Source: Rubrivivax rivuli
GTDB lineage: Bacteria; Pseudomonadota; Gammaproteobacteria; Burkholderiales; Burkholderiaceae_C
Assembly (NCBI RefSeq): GCF_004016505.1
Contig: NZ_SACR01000004.1
Span: forward strand, 558,001 to 622,000
Reading direction: 5' to 3'
DNA: 64,000 nt
Shown: piece by piece, positions 36,725 through 47,914 of the stretch
Position numbering within the stretch: the stretch's first letter is position 1
Layout of the letters: every line of letters begins with the position of its first letter
The notes under the pieces: model-generated
Seen by the model: the letters and a program-made list of their open reading frames with translations, nothing else
What the model was told of the DNA's origin: nothing
Databases searched by the model: none
Translations under genes and position numbers: made by a program

Positions 36725-38038
36725 ATGGCCGTCCAAGTCGAAACCCTCGAGAAGCTCGAACGCCGCATCACCCTCACGCTGCCGGCAGAGGTCATCAACG
36801 GCGAGGTCGAGTCGCGCCTGAAGAAGCTTTCGCGCACCGTCAAGGCCGACGGCTTCCGCCCCGGCAAGGTGCCGATGAGCGTGGTGGCCCAGCGCTATGG
36901 CTACCAGGTGCAGTACGAGGTGGTCAACGACCGCGTGGGCCAGAGCTTCAACGACGCCGTCAACGAAGCCCAGCTGCGTGTGGCCGGTATGCCCAAGATC
37001 ACCCAGAAGGACCAGGCGCCCGAAGGCGCGCTGGCCTTCGACGCCACCTTCGAGGTGTACCCGGAGGTGAAGCTGGGCGACCTGAGCACGGCCGAAGTCG
37101 AGCGCATCAGCACCGAAGTGACCGAGGCCGCCATCGACCGCACGGTGGAAATCCTGCGCAAGCAGCGCCGCACCTTCGGCCTGCGTGCCAAGGACGAAGG
37201 CGCCATCGAAGGCGACCGCGTCACCATCGATTTCGAAGGCAAGATCGACGGCGAGCCCTTCTCGGGCGGCAAGGCCGAGGCCTTCCAGTTCATCATCGGC
37301 GAAGGCCAGATGCTCGAGCAGTTCGACCAGGCCGTGCGCGGCATGAAGGTCGGCGAGAGCAAGACCTTCCCGCTGCAGTTCCCGGCCGACTACCACGGTG
37401 CCGATGTCGCCGGCAAGGAAGCCGACTTCCTGGTCACCGTGGGCAAGATCGAAGCGCAGAATCTGCCGGCCGTCGATGAAGCGCTCGCAAAGAGCCTGGG
37501 CATCAAGGAAGGCACCGTCGAAGGCCTGCGCGCCGACGTGAAGAAGAACCTCGAGCGCGAGGTCAAGTTCCGCGTGCTGGCCCGCAACAAGGCGGCCGTG
37601 ATGGACGCCCTGGCCGCCTCGGCCGAACTCGACCTGCCCAAGGCGCTGGTCGAAGCCGAGTCGCAGCGCCTGATCGAAGGCGCACGCGCCGACCTGAAGC
37701 AGCGTGGCGTGAAGGATGCCGAGAGCGTGGACATCCCCGCCGACATCTTCAAGCCGCAGGCCGAGCGGCGCGTGCGTCTGGGCCTGGTGGTTTCTGAGCT
37801 CGTGCGCCAGCACAAGCTGCAGGCCAGGCCCGAGCAGCTGCAGGCGCACATCGAAGAGCTGAGCCAGAGCTACGAGAAGCCGGCCGAAGTGATGCGCTGG
37901 TACCTGGGCGACCGCCAGCGCATGGCCGAGGTGGAAGCCGTGGTGATCGAGAACAACGTGACGGAGTTCGTGCTCGGTCAGGTCAAGGTCAACGACAAGG
38001 TGCTACCGTTCGACGAACTCATGACTCAGCAGAACTGA
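36725..38038 (+). CDS. tig: trigger factor
   Basis: Ribosome-bound chaperone and prolyl isomerase of 437 residues. The N-terminal ribosome-binding domain carries [17 protein letters not shown] (the GFRxGxxP signature, about residues 42-52). The FKBP-type middle domain has [20 protein letters not shown], and a long helical C-terminal domain follows. tig-clpP-clpX-lon is the standard protein-quality-control cluster. Confidence 0.97.
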   Translation: MAVQVETLEKLERRITLTLPAEVINGEVESRLKKLSRTVKADGFRPGKVPMSVVAQRYGYQVQYEVVNDRVGQSFNDAVNEAQLRVAGMPKITQKDQAPEGALAFDATFEVYPEVKLGDLSTAEVERISTEVTEAAIDRTVEILRKQRRTFGLRAKDEGAIEGDRVTIDFEGKIDGEPFSGGKAEAFQFIIGEGQMLEQFDQAVRGMKVGESKTFPLQFPADYHGADVAGKEADFLVTVGKIEAQNLPAVDEALAKSLGIKEGTVEGLRADVKKNLEREVKFRVLARNKAAVMDALAASAELDLPKALVEAESQRLIEGARADLKQRGVKDAESVDIPADIFKPQAERRVRLGLVVSELVRQHKLQARPEQLQAHIEELSQSYEKPAEVMRWYLGDRQRMAEVEAVVIENNVTEFVLGQVKVNDKVLPFDELMTQQN

Positions 38039-38069
38039 GCCTGACATCCCAGACATCGAGGAAGCCCTG

Positions 38070-38678
38070 ATGAGCGTTCAAGACACCGTCGGCCTGGGCA
38101 TGGTGCCCATCGTCATCGAGCAATCGGGCCGGGGCGAGCGCGCCTACGACATCTACAGCCGCCTGCTGCGCGAGCGCATCGTGTTCCTGGTGGGCCCGGT
38201 GAACGACGCCACGGCCAACCTCGTGGTGGCGCAGATGCTGTTCCTGGAGAGCGAGAACCCCGACAAGGACATCTTTCTCTACATCAACAGTCCCGGCGGC
38301 AGCGTGAGCGCCGGCCTGTCGATCTACGACACGATGAACTTCATCAAGCCCGATGTGAGCACGCTGTGCATGGGCATGGCCGCCAGCATGGGCAGCTTCC
38401 TGCTGATGGCCGGCGCCAAGGGCAAGCGTTCGGCGCTGCCGAATTCGCGCGTGATGATCCACCAGCCCTCGGGCGGTGCGCAGGGCCAGGCCACCGACAT
38501 CGAGATCCAGGCGCGCGAGATCATCAAGACGCGCGAGCAGCTCAACCGCATCTACGCCGACCGCACCGGCCAGCCCATCGAGCGCATCGCCGCCGACATG
38601 GAGCGCGACAAGTGGCTGTCGCCCGACGAGGCCAAGGAGTACGGCCTCATCGACCAGGTGCTCGACAAGCGCGGCTGA
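38070..38678 (+). CDS. clpP: ATP-dependent Clp protease proteolytic subunit
   Basis: A 202-residue serine peptidase assembling into a 14-mer that docks ClpX. Catalytic Ser106 is in GMAASMGSF and His131 in MIHQPSGG; the Asp of the triad is further on. Residues 1-15 ([17 protein letters not shown]) look like the short propeptide plus N-terminal loop. It starts 31 bases after tig. Confidence 0.97.
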   Translation: MSVQDTVGLGMVPIVIEQSGRGERAYDIYSRLLRERIVFLVGPVNDATANLVVAQMLFLESENPDKDIFLYINSPGGSVSAGLSIYDTMNFIKPDVSTLCMGMAASMGSFLLMAGAKGKRSALPNSRVMIHQPSGGAQGQATDIEIQAREIIKTREQLNRIYADRTGQPIERIAADMERDKWLSPDEAKEYGLIDQVLDKRG

Positions 38679-38705
38679 GGCCGAGCCAGAAGCCAGCACC
38701 GTTTC

Positions 38706-38728
38706 CAGGCCCGCCACTGGCGGGCCTG
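38706..38728 (+). terminator. hairpin after clpP
   Basis: CAGGCCCGCC (38706-38715) and GGCGGGCCTG (38719-38728) form a perfect 10-bp stem with loop ACT, but no U tract follows. It may slow or partly stop transcription, or protect the clpP mRNA end. Confidence 0.5.
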
Positions 38729-38811
38729 ATCATTTCTGTCGGTCGGTGCGGGCGGGTGCAGCCCGGTTTCCAGCCCCCTTTTCCACCCCCTTCGCGGGAT
38801 GGCACTTCGTC

Positions 38812-38817
38812 TATGAT
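38812..38817 (+). promoter_or_regulatory. candidate -10 box of clpX
   Basis: TATGAT, five of six consensus bases, 40 bases before the clpX start, suggesting clpX can be expressed apart from clpP. The rest of the 178-base gap between clpP and clpX holds only the hairpin above. Confidence 0.4.
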
Positions 38818-38856
38818 GCAGTGCATCCCGCGCTCAACCCGTACCCAAGATCACCC

Positions 38857-40128
38857 ATGGCCGACAAGAAGGGCGCCTCTGGCGAAAAGGTTCTCTACTG
38901 CAGTTTCTGCGGTAAGAGCCAGCACGAGGTCAAGAAGCTCATCGCCGGACCTTCGGTGTTCATCTGCGACGAGTGCATCGAGCTCTGCAACGACATCATC
39001 CGTGACGAGGTGCCTGCCGAAGCGCCCGGCGCCAAGGCTGCCAAGAGCGATCTGCCGGTGCCCAGCGAGATCAAGGCCAGCCTCGATCAATACGTCATCG
39101 GGCAAGACGTGGCCAAGCGCACGCTCAGCGTCGCCGTCTATAACCACTACAAGCGCCTGAAGCACATGGGGGCCAACGCCTCCAAGGATGAGGTCGAACT
39201 CACCAAGAGCAACATCCTGCTGATCGGCCCCACCGGCAGCGGCAAGACGCTGCTGGCGCAGACGCTGGCGCGGCTGCTGAACGTGCCCTTCGTGATCGCC
39301 GATGCCACCACGCTCACCGAAGCTGGTTATGTGGGTGAAGACGTCGAGAACATCATCCAGAAGCTGCTGCAGAACTGCAATTACGACGTCGAGCGTGCGC
39401 AGCGCGGCATCGTCTACATCGACGAGATCGACAAGATCAGCCGCAAGGCCGACAACCCCAGCATCACGCGCGACGTCTCGGGCGAGGGCGTGCAGCAGGC
39501 GCTGCTGAAGCTGGTGGAAGGCACCATGGCCAGCGTGCCGCCCCAGGGCGGGCGCAAGCACCCCAACCAAGACTTCCTGCAGATCGACACGACGAACATC
39601 CTGTTCATCTGCGGTGGCGCTTTCGATGGCCTGGAAAAGGTCATCCAGAACCGCACCGAGAAGAGCGGCATCGGCTTCGCTGCCAGCGTGCACAGCAAGA
39701 CCGAGAAGCGTGCGGCCGATCTGTTCCGCAATGCCGAGCCGGAAGACCTGATCAAGTTCGGACTGATTCCTGAACTGGTGGGGCGGCTTCCCGTGGTGGC
39801 CACCTTGGGAGAACTGACCATCGAGGCGATGGTGCAGATCCTCACCGAACCCAAGAACGCGCTGGTCAAGCAGTACCAGAAGCTGTTCGCCATGGACGGC
39901 GTGGAACTGGAGGTGCGCCCCTCGGCACTGACAGCCATCGCCAAGAAGGCCCTGGCGCGCAAGACCGGCGCCCGTGGCCTGCGCTCCATCCTGGAGCATT
40001 CGCTGATCGACACCATGTTCGACCTGCCCACACTTGACGGCGTGGCCAAGGTGGTGATCGACGACCACATCGTCGAAGAGGGCGCCAAGCCCCTGCTCGT
40101 GTACCGCGAGCAGAAGGCCAGCGCCTGA
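38857..40128 (+). CDS. clpX: ATP-dependent Clp protease ATP-binding subunit ClpX
   Basis: AAA+ unfoldase of 423 residues feeding ClpP. The N-terminal zinc finger uses CSFC...CDEC (about residues 15-42). Walker A GPTGSGKT is at 124-131, Walker [10 protein letters not shown] follows, and the ClpP-docking IGF-like loop is present as SGIGFAA. A much longer frame starting at 38476 is a read-through of clpP in another frame and is rejected. Confidence 0.97.
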   Translation: MADKKGASGEKVLYCSFCGKSQHEVKKLIAGPSVFICDECIELCNDIIRDEVPAEAPGAKAAKSDLPVPSEIKASLDQYVIGQDVAKRTLSVAVYNHYKRLKHMGANASKDEVELTKSNILLIGPTGSGKTLLAQTLARLLNVPFVIADATTLTEAGYVGEDVENIIQKLLQNCNYDVERAQRGIVYIDEIDKISRKADNPSITRDVSGEGVQQALLKLVEGTMASVPPQGGRKHPNQDFLQIDTTNILFICGGAFDGLEKVIQNRTEKSGIGFAASVHSKTEKRAADLFRNAEPEDLIKFGLIPELVGRLPVVATLGELTIEAMVQILTEPKNALVKQYQKLFAMDGVELEVRPSALTAIAKKALARKTGARGLRSILEHSLIDTMFDLPTLDGVAKVVIDDHIVEEGAKPLLVYREQKASA

Positions 40129-40169
40129 GGCAGCACCGGGCCGGCCTGCCGCCGGCCGTGAGCGCCTGT

Positions 40170-40197
40170 CTTGCATTCCTGCTCTCGGGCCCCACGT
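40170..40197 (+). promoter_or_regulatory. candidate heat-shock (sigma-32) promoter of lon
   Basis: CTTGCAT (40170-40176), a 13-base spacer and CCCCACGT (40190-40197) resemble the sigma-32 consensus CTTGAAA and CCCCATnT. lon is a heat-shock gene in many proteobacteria. It lies 26 bases before the start codon. Confidence 0.4.
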
Positions 40198-40223
40198 GGC
40201 CTTGAGAAAGAGAGGTTCTCCTT

Positions 40224-42650
<2,427 letters not shown>

Positions 42651-42671
42651 TGCGACCGGTGGCTCCGGCGC

Positions 42672-42701
42672 TTGCGCTGGGGCCACTTCTCGGCATAGAA
42701 T
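42672..42701 (+). promoter_or_regulatory. promoter of tRNA-Gly
   Basis: TTGCGC (42672-42677), 18-bp spacer, TAGAAT (42696-42701). The transcript would start about 54 bases before the mature tRNA. Confidence 0.5.
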
Positions 42702-42761
42702 ACGAGACTCGCAGCGATCAGGTGGCACTGGTCATGAAGCAGCGAGTGGTTTGAAAGACAT

Positions 42762-42837
42762 GCGGGATTAGCTCAGTTGGTAGAGCGATACCTTGCCAAG
42801 GTATAGGTCGAGAGTTCGAGCCTCTTATCCCGCTCCA
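42762..42837 (+). tRNA. tRNA-Gly (anticodon GCC)
   Basis: Acceptor GCGGGAT/ATCCCGC, D-arm TAGCTCAGTTGGTAGAGC, anticodon loop TTGCCAA between ATACC and GGTAT, T-loop TTCGAGC, and encoded CCA. The 76-nt molecule is complete. Confidence 0.96.
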
Positions 42838-42850
42838 AATTTCAAAGACA

Positions 42851-42876
42851 GGGAAGCTTCGGCTTCCCTTCTTTTT
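42851..42876 (+). terminator. terminator after tRNA-Gly
   Basis: GGGAAGC (42851-42857), a TTCG tetraloop and GCTTCCC (42862-42868), followed by TTCTTTTT. It implies tRNA-Cys has its own promoter. Confidence 0.8.
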
Positions 42877-42886
42877 GGCCGAGAAT

Positions 42887-42902
42887 GCCAGCACATGCTG
42901 GC
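42887..42902. repeat. 16-bp inverted repeat before tRNA-Cys
   Basis: GCCAGCA (42887-42893) and TGCTGGC (42896-42902) flank two bases. It overlaps the expected start point downstream of a GAGAAT -10-like sequence (42881-42886). Function unknown; it could be an operator or a 5' hairpin of the precursor. Confidence 0.4.
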
Positions 42903-42924
42903 GCAAAGCCAGCCGCAAGACCCT

Positions 42925-42998
42925 GGCGCGATAGCAAAGCGGTTATGCAACGGATTGCAAATCCGTCTAGTCCGGTTCGACTCCGGATCGCGCCTCCA
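42925..42998 (+). tRNA. tRNA-Cys (anticodon GCA)
   Basis: Acceptor GGCGCGA/TCGCGCC, anticodon loop TTGCAAA between ACGGA and TCCGT (anticodon GCA), T-loop TTCGACT, encoded CCA. It is 74 nt long. Confidence 0.95.
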
Positions 42999-43015
42999 GA
43001 TCTTCTTCGGCAACT

Positions 43016-43035
43016 GGGCTCCTGACGCGGAGCCC
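43016..43035 (+). terminator. hairpin after tRNA-Cys
   Basis: GGGCTCC (43016-43022) pairs with GGAGCCC (43029-43035) around TGACGC, followed by a moderately T-rich stretch. A CATAAT -10 box (43057-43062) for the next tRNA lies just downstream, nine bases before its 5' end. Confidence 0.5.
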
Positions 43036-43071
43036 TTCGCCTTTCCAGGGCGCCCACATAATCGCGCGCCA

Positions 43072-43160
43072 GCCCGGGTGGCGAAATCGGTAGACGCAGC
43101 GGACTTAAAATCCGCCACTCCTCACAGGGTGTACGGGTTCGAGTCCCGTCCCGGGCACCA
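43072..43160 (+). tRNA. tRNA-Leu (anticodon UAA)
   Basis: Class II tRNA of 89 nt with acceptor GCCCGGG/CCCGGGC, anticodon loop CTTAAAA between GCGGA and TCCGC (anticodon TAA, reading UUA and UUG), a long variable arm and encoded CCA. Confidence 0.95.
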
Positions 43161-43262
43161 CGGTTCCGCGTGGCCTTCGCCCCGGCTCCTTCCCCCTCTC
43201 CCAGCCCCTCTGCTTCCAGCGGTTTGTCGCGCCCGCAGCCCGCGTCGGGGCAGCTACGCCAC

Positions 43263-43286
43263 AAAATAGAACGACCGTACTATTTT
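43263..43286. promoter_or_regulatory. 24-bp AT-rich palindrome upstream of etfB
   Basis: AAAATAG (43263-43269) and CTATTTT (43280-43286) flank a core in which GAACG and CGTAC also show dyad symmetry, so 10 of 12 positions in each half match. It stands out from the GC-rich surroundings. The size and symmetry fit a TetR-family operator of the kind that controls fatty-acid genes; the regulator is unknown. Confidence 0.5.
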
Positions 43287-43322
43287 TTCGTTCCGAAGGG
43301 CGCACAGGCGAGGTGCGCCGCC

Positions 43323-43328
43323 TAGAAT
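43323..43328 (+). promoter_or_regulatory. -10 box of the etfBA operon
   Basis: TAGAAT, five of six consensus bases, giving a start near 43335, inside or next to the second palindrome. No convincing -35 was found, which would suit an activator. Confidence 0.45.
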
Positions 43329-43335
43329 GGACTGA

Positions 43336-43351
43336 TTAACGTAAACGTCAA
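43336..43351. promoter_or_regulatory. 16-bp imperfect palindrome at the etfB transcription start
   Basis: TTAACGTAAACGTCAA has six of eight matching positions between its halves, with two ACGT cores. It resembles the ACGT-containing sites I associate with LiuR-type MerR regulators of branched-chain amino acid and fatty-acid breakdown. It lies seven bases after the -10, as a repressor site would. Confidence 0.45.
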
Positions 43352-43372
43352 CTGAGCGCAGGAGCGTCATTC

Positions 43373-44122
43373 ATGAAGGTGCTGGTGCCCGTGAAGCGGG
43401 TGGTCGACTACAACGTCAAGGTGCGCGTCAAGAGCGACGGCACAGGCGTGGACATCGCCAACGTCAAGATGAGCATGAACCCCTTCGACGAGATCGCCGT
43501 CGAAGAGGCTGTGCGCCTGAAGGAGAAGGGCGTGGTCACCGAGATCGTGGCCGTCTCCTGCGGCGTCACGCAGTGCCAGGAAACGCTGCGCACGGCGATG
43601 GCGATCGGCGCCGACCGCGCCATCCTGGTGGAAACCGATGCCGAACTGCAGCCGCTGGCTGTGGCCAAGCTGCTGAAGGCGCTGGTCGACAAGGAGCAGC
43701 CGGGCCTGGTGATCCTGGGCAAGCAGGCCATCGACGACGACTGCAACCAGACCGGGCAGATGCTCGCCGCGCTGGCCGGCCTGCCGCAGGGCACCTACGC
43801 CTCGAAGGTGGAAGTGGTCGACGGCGTGGCGACGGTCACGCGCGAGGTCGATGGCGGCCTCGAGACGCTGAAGCTGAAGCTGCCCGCCATCGTGACGACC
43901 GACCTGCGCCTGAACGAGCCGCGCTACGTCACGCTGCCCAACATCATGAAGGCCAAGAAGAAGCCGCTGGACGTGGTGAAGCCGGCCGACCTGGGCGTGG
44001 ACGTGGCGCCGCGCATCCAGACGCTGAAGGTGTCCGAGCCGCCCAAGCGCGGCGCCGGCATCAAGGTGCCCGATGTGGCCACGCTGGTGGCCAAGCTGAA
44101 GAACGAAGCCAAGGTGGTCTGA
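43373..44122 (+). CDS. etfB: electron transfer flavoprotein beta subunit
   Basis: The 249-residue beta subunit binds AMP and interacts with dehydrogenases. It begins [20 protein letters not shown] and carries the family signature [26 protein letters not shown] (about residues 180-205). The heterodimer passes electrons from acyl-CoA dehydrogenases to the quinone pool through ETF-QO. It is 2 bases from etfA and upstream of a matching dehydrogenase. Confidence 0.96.
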   Translation: MKVLVPVKRVVDYNVKVRVKSDGTGVDIANVKMSMNPFDEIAVEEAVRLKEKGVVTEIVAVSCGVTQCQETLRTAMAIGADRAILVETDAELQPLAVAKLLKALVDKEQPGLVILGKQAIDDDCNQTGQMLAALAGLPQGTYASKVEVVDGVATVTREVDGGLETLKLKLPAIVTTDLRLNEPRYVTLPNIMKAKKKPLDVVKPADLGVDVAPRIQTLKVSEPPKRGAGIKVPDVATLVAKLKNEAKVV

Positions 44123-44124
44123 GC

Positions 44125-45057
<933 letters not shown>

Positions 45058-45074
45058 ACCCAGGGCTGAAACAG

Positions 45075-45112
45075 GGCGCCTTCGTGGCGCCTTTTTTTCG
45101 GCGCCCTTTTTT
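45075..45112 (+). terminator. double terminator with three GGCGCC copies after etfA
   Basis: GGCGCC at 45075-45080 pairs with 45086-45091 (loop TTCGT), followed by T45092-T45098. A third copy starting at 45100, followed by T45107-T45112, can pair with either of the others. Two alternative terminators are therefore nested in 38 bases. Confidence 0.8.
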
Positions 45113-45129
45113 GCATCCGGAGACACACC

Positions 45130-46929
45130 ATGAGCTACCGAGCCCCCGTCAAGGACATGCTGTTCGTCATGAAGGCGCTCGCCGGCATCGACCACGTGGC
45201 CAGCCTGCCCGGCTATGAAGACGCCGGCCTGGACACCGCTGCCGCGGTGCTGGAAGAGTGCGCCAAGTTCAACGAAGGCGTGGTCGCGCCGCTGAACTGG
45301 GAGGGCGACCGCAACCCGTCGTTCTTCAAGGACGGCCAGGTCACCACCACGCCCGGCTTCAAGGAAGCCTTCCGCCAGTTCGCCGAGGGCGGCTGGCAGG
45401 GCTTGCAGCACCCGGCCGATTTCGGCGGCCAGGGCCTGCCCAAGTTGATCCACGCCGCGTGCAGCGAGATGGTCAACAGCGCCAACATGAGCTTCGCGCT
45501 GTGCCCGCTGCTGACCGACGGCGCCATCGAGGCGCTGCTGACCGCCGGCACGCCCGAGCAGCAGGCCACCTACATCCCGAAGATGATCGACGGCAGCTGG
45601 ACGGGGTCGATGAACCTCACCGAGCCGCAGGCCGGCTCGGACCTCTCGGCCGTGCGCACGCGCGCCGAGCCGCAGCCCGACGGCAGCTACAAGATCTTCG
45701 GCACCAAGATCTACATCACCTACGGTGAGCACGACATGGCCGAGAACATCGTCCATCTCGTGCTGGCGCGCGTGGTGGGCGCGCCCGAGGGCGTGAAGGG
45801 CATCAGCCTCTTCATCTGCCCGAAGTTCCTCGTGAATGCCGACGGCAGCCTGGGCGCGCGCAACGACGTGCACTGCGTGAGCATCGAGCACAAGCTCGGC
45901 ATCAAGGCCAGCCCCACGGCCGTCCTGCAGTACGGCGACCACGGCGGTGCGACCGGCTTCCTCGTCGGCCAGGAAAACCGCGGCCTCGAGTACATGTTCA
46001 TCATGATGAACGCGGCGCGTTACGGCGTGGGCGTGCAGGGCATCGCGCTGGCCGAACGCGCCTACCAGAAGGCCGTGGGCTACGCGCGCGACCGCGTGCA
46101 AAGCCGCCCCGTGGATGGCAGCCTGCCCAAGGCCGGCGCCATCCTCCACCACCCCGACGTGCGCCGCATGCTGATGACGATGCGTGCCCACACGGAGGGC
46201 TGCCGCGCCATGGCACTCGTGGGCGCTGCAGCTTTCGACGCCGCGCATGCGCACCCCGACGCCGAGGCGCGCCAGCAGAACCAGGCCTTCTACGAATTCC
46301 TGGTGCCGCTGATCAAGGGCCTGTCCACCGAGATGTCATTGCAGGTGGCCAGCCTGGGCGTGCAGGTGCACGGCGGCATGGGTTTCATCGAGGAAACCGG
46401 CGCGGCGCAGTACCTGCGCGACGCCAAGATCCTGGCCATCTACGAGGGCACCACGGCCATCCAGGCCAACGACCTGGTGGGCCGCAAGACGGCGCGCGAC
46501 GGCGGCGCGGTGGCACGCGCCATCGCCGGCCAGATCGAGGCCACGGAAGGCGCGTTGAAGGCCCGCCCGAGTGCCGCCTGCCAGGCCATGGCCAAGCGCC
46601 TGGGCGCGGCGCGCCGCGCTTTCGAAGACGTCGTGGCCTTCGTCGCCGGCCAGACCAAGGCCTCGCCCAATGCCGTTTTCGCCGGCAGCGTGCCCTACCT
46701 GATGATGGCCGGCACCACCATCGCCGGCTGGCAGATGGCGCGTGCGCTGATGGCCGCCGAAGACGAGCTGGCCAGCCCACAGGCCGACACCGACACCGCC
46801 TTCCTGCAAGCCAAGATCGCCACCGCGCGCTTCTATGGCGACCACATCCTCAACAAGGTGCCGGCCGAGCGCGACAGCATTGTCGAAGGCGCCGACGCCG
46901 TCACCGCCCTGGCCCTGGAGTCCTTCTGA
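45130..46929 (+). CDS. acyl-CoA dehydrogenase
   Basis: A 599-residue FAD dehydrogenase of the long type with an extra C-terminal helical domain. Segments include TGSMNLTEPQAGSDLSAVRT, FLVGQENRGLEYMFIMMNAARYGVG and ILAIYEGTTAIQANDLVGRKT, where the Glu of YEGT is the catalytic base in relatives. It introduces a trans-2 double bond into acyl-CoA; chain length is not predictable. Electrons would go to the adjacent ETF. Its stop overlaps the next gene's start by one base. Confidence 0.93.
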   Translation: MSYRAPVKDMLFVMKALAGIDHVASLPGYEDAGLDTAAAVLEECAKFNEGVVAPLNWEGDRNPSFFKDGQVTTTPGFKEAFRQFAEGGWQGLQHPADFGGQGLPKLIHAACSEMVNSANMSFALCPLLTDGAIEALLTAGTPEQQATYIPKMIDGSWTGSMNLTEPQAGSDLSAVRTRAEPQPDGSYKIFGTKIYITYGEHDMAENIVHLVLARVVGAPEGVKGISLFICPKFLVNADGSLGARNDVHCVSIEHKLGIKASPTAVLQYGDHGGATGFLVGQENRGLEYMFIMMNAARYGVGVQGIALAERAYQKAVGYARDRVQSRPVDGSLPKAGAILHHPDVRRMLMTMRAHTEGCRAMALVGAAAFDAAHAHPDAEARQQNQAFYEFLVPLIKGLSTEMSLQVASLGVQVHGGMGFIEETGAAQYLRDAKILAIYEGTTAIQANDLVGRKTARDGGAVARAIAGQIEATEGALKARPSAACQAMAKRLGAARRAFEDVVAFVAGQTKASPNAVFAGSVPYLMMAGTTIAGWQMARALMAAEDELASPQADTDTAFLQAKIATARFYGDHILNKVPAERDSIVEGADAVTALALESF

Positions 46930-47906
46930 TGAGCAAGCTTCCCCCCGCCCTGCAGCGCGTGCCGCTGCCCATCATCGGCTCGCCGCTGTTCATCATCAGC
47001 AACCCCAAGCTCGTGATCGAGCAGTGCAAGGCCGGCATCGTGGGCAGCATGCCCGCGCTGAACGCGCGCCCGGCCTCGCAGCTGGACGAGTGGCTGGCCG
47101 AGATCACCGAAACCCTGGCCGCCTGGGACCGTGACCACCCCGAGCAGAAGAGCGCGCCCTTCGCCATCAACCAGATCGTGCACAAGAGCAACGACCGGCT
47201 CGAGCACGACATGCAGGTCTGCGCGAAGTACAAGGTGCCCATCATCATCACCAGCCTGGGCGCGCGCACCGATGTGAACGACGCCGTGCACAGCTGGGGC
47301 GGCATCGTGCTGCACGACATCATCAACAACTTCTTCGCCAAGAAGGCCATCGAGAAGGGCGCCGACGGCCTGATCGCCGTGGCCGCAGGCGCTGGCGGCC
47401 ATGCGGGCGTGAAAAGTCCGTTTGCGCTGGTGCAGGAAATCCGCGAATGGTTCGACGGCCCGCTGGCGCTCAGCGGCAGCATCGCCACCGGTGATGCCGT
47501 GCTGGCCTCGCTGGCGATGGGCGCCGACTTCGCCTACATCGGCAGCGCCTTCATCGCCACGCACGAGGCGCGTGCGGCCGAGGCCTACAAGCAGTGCATC
47601 GTCGAGAGCAACAGCGACGACATCGTCTACAGCAACCTCTTCACCGGCGTGCACGGCAACTACCTCAAGCCCAGCATCCGCGCCGCGGGCATGGACCCCG
47701 ACAACCTGCCCGAGAGCGACCCGAGCGCGATGAACTTCGGCGGTGGCGACAGCGCCAAGAAGGCCTGGAAGGACATCTGGGGCTGTGGCCAGGGCATCGG
47801 CGCGGTCAAGGAAGTGCTGCCGGCCGGCGAGCTGGTGGCGCGCCTGAAGCGCGAGCTGCAGGCGGCACGCGAACGCTTGGGTCAGCGCTTGGGCGTGGCG
47901 GGCTGA
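46929..47906 (+). CDS. nitronate monooxygenase (2-nitropropane dioxygenase-like)
   Basis: A 325-residue FMN TIM-barrel enzyme. Motifs are LPIIGSPLFIISNPKLVIEQCKAGIVGSMPALN at the N-terminus, AAGAGGHAG with the catalytic-type His near residue 159, and GSIATGDAVLASLAMGADFAYIGSAF for phosphate binding. It may oxidise nitronates such as propionate-3-nitronate; many relatives have untested substrates, and linkage to acyl-CoA dehydrogenase hints at a role in acyl breakdown. TGATG overlap with the preceding gene. Confidence 0.88.
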   Translation: MSKLPPALQRVPLPIIGSPLFIISNPKLVIEQCKAGIVGSMPALNARPASQLDEWLAEITETLAAWDRDHPEQKSAPFAINQIVHKSNDRLEHDMQVCAKYKVPIIITSLGARTDVNDAVHSWGGIVLHDIINNFFAKKAIEKGADGLIAVAAGAGGHAGVKSPFALVQEIREWFDGPLALSGSIATGDAVLASLAMGADFAYIGSAFIATHEARAAEAYKQCIVESNSDDIVYSNLFTGVHGNYLKPSIRAAGMDPDNLPESDPSAMNFGGGDSAKKAWKDIWGCGQGIGAVKEVLPAGELVARLKRELQAARERLGQRLGVAG

Positions 47907-47914
47907 GTGTCCTG

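Noticed and set aside
38476-38856. Upstream extension of the clpX frame through clpP
   Set aside because: The added residues are a shifted reading of clpP; ClpX begins at [20 protein letters not shown].
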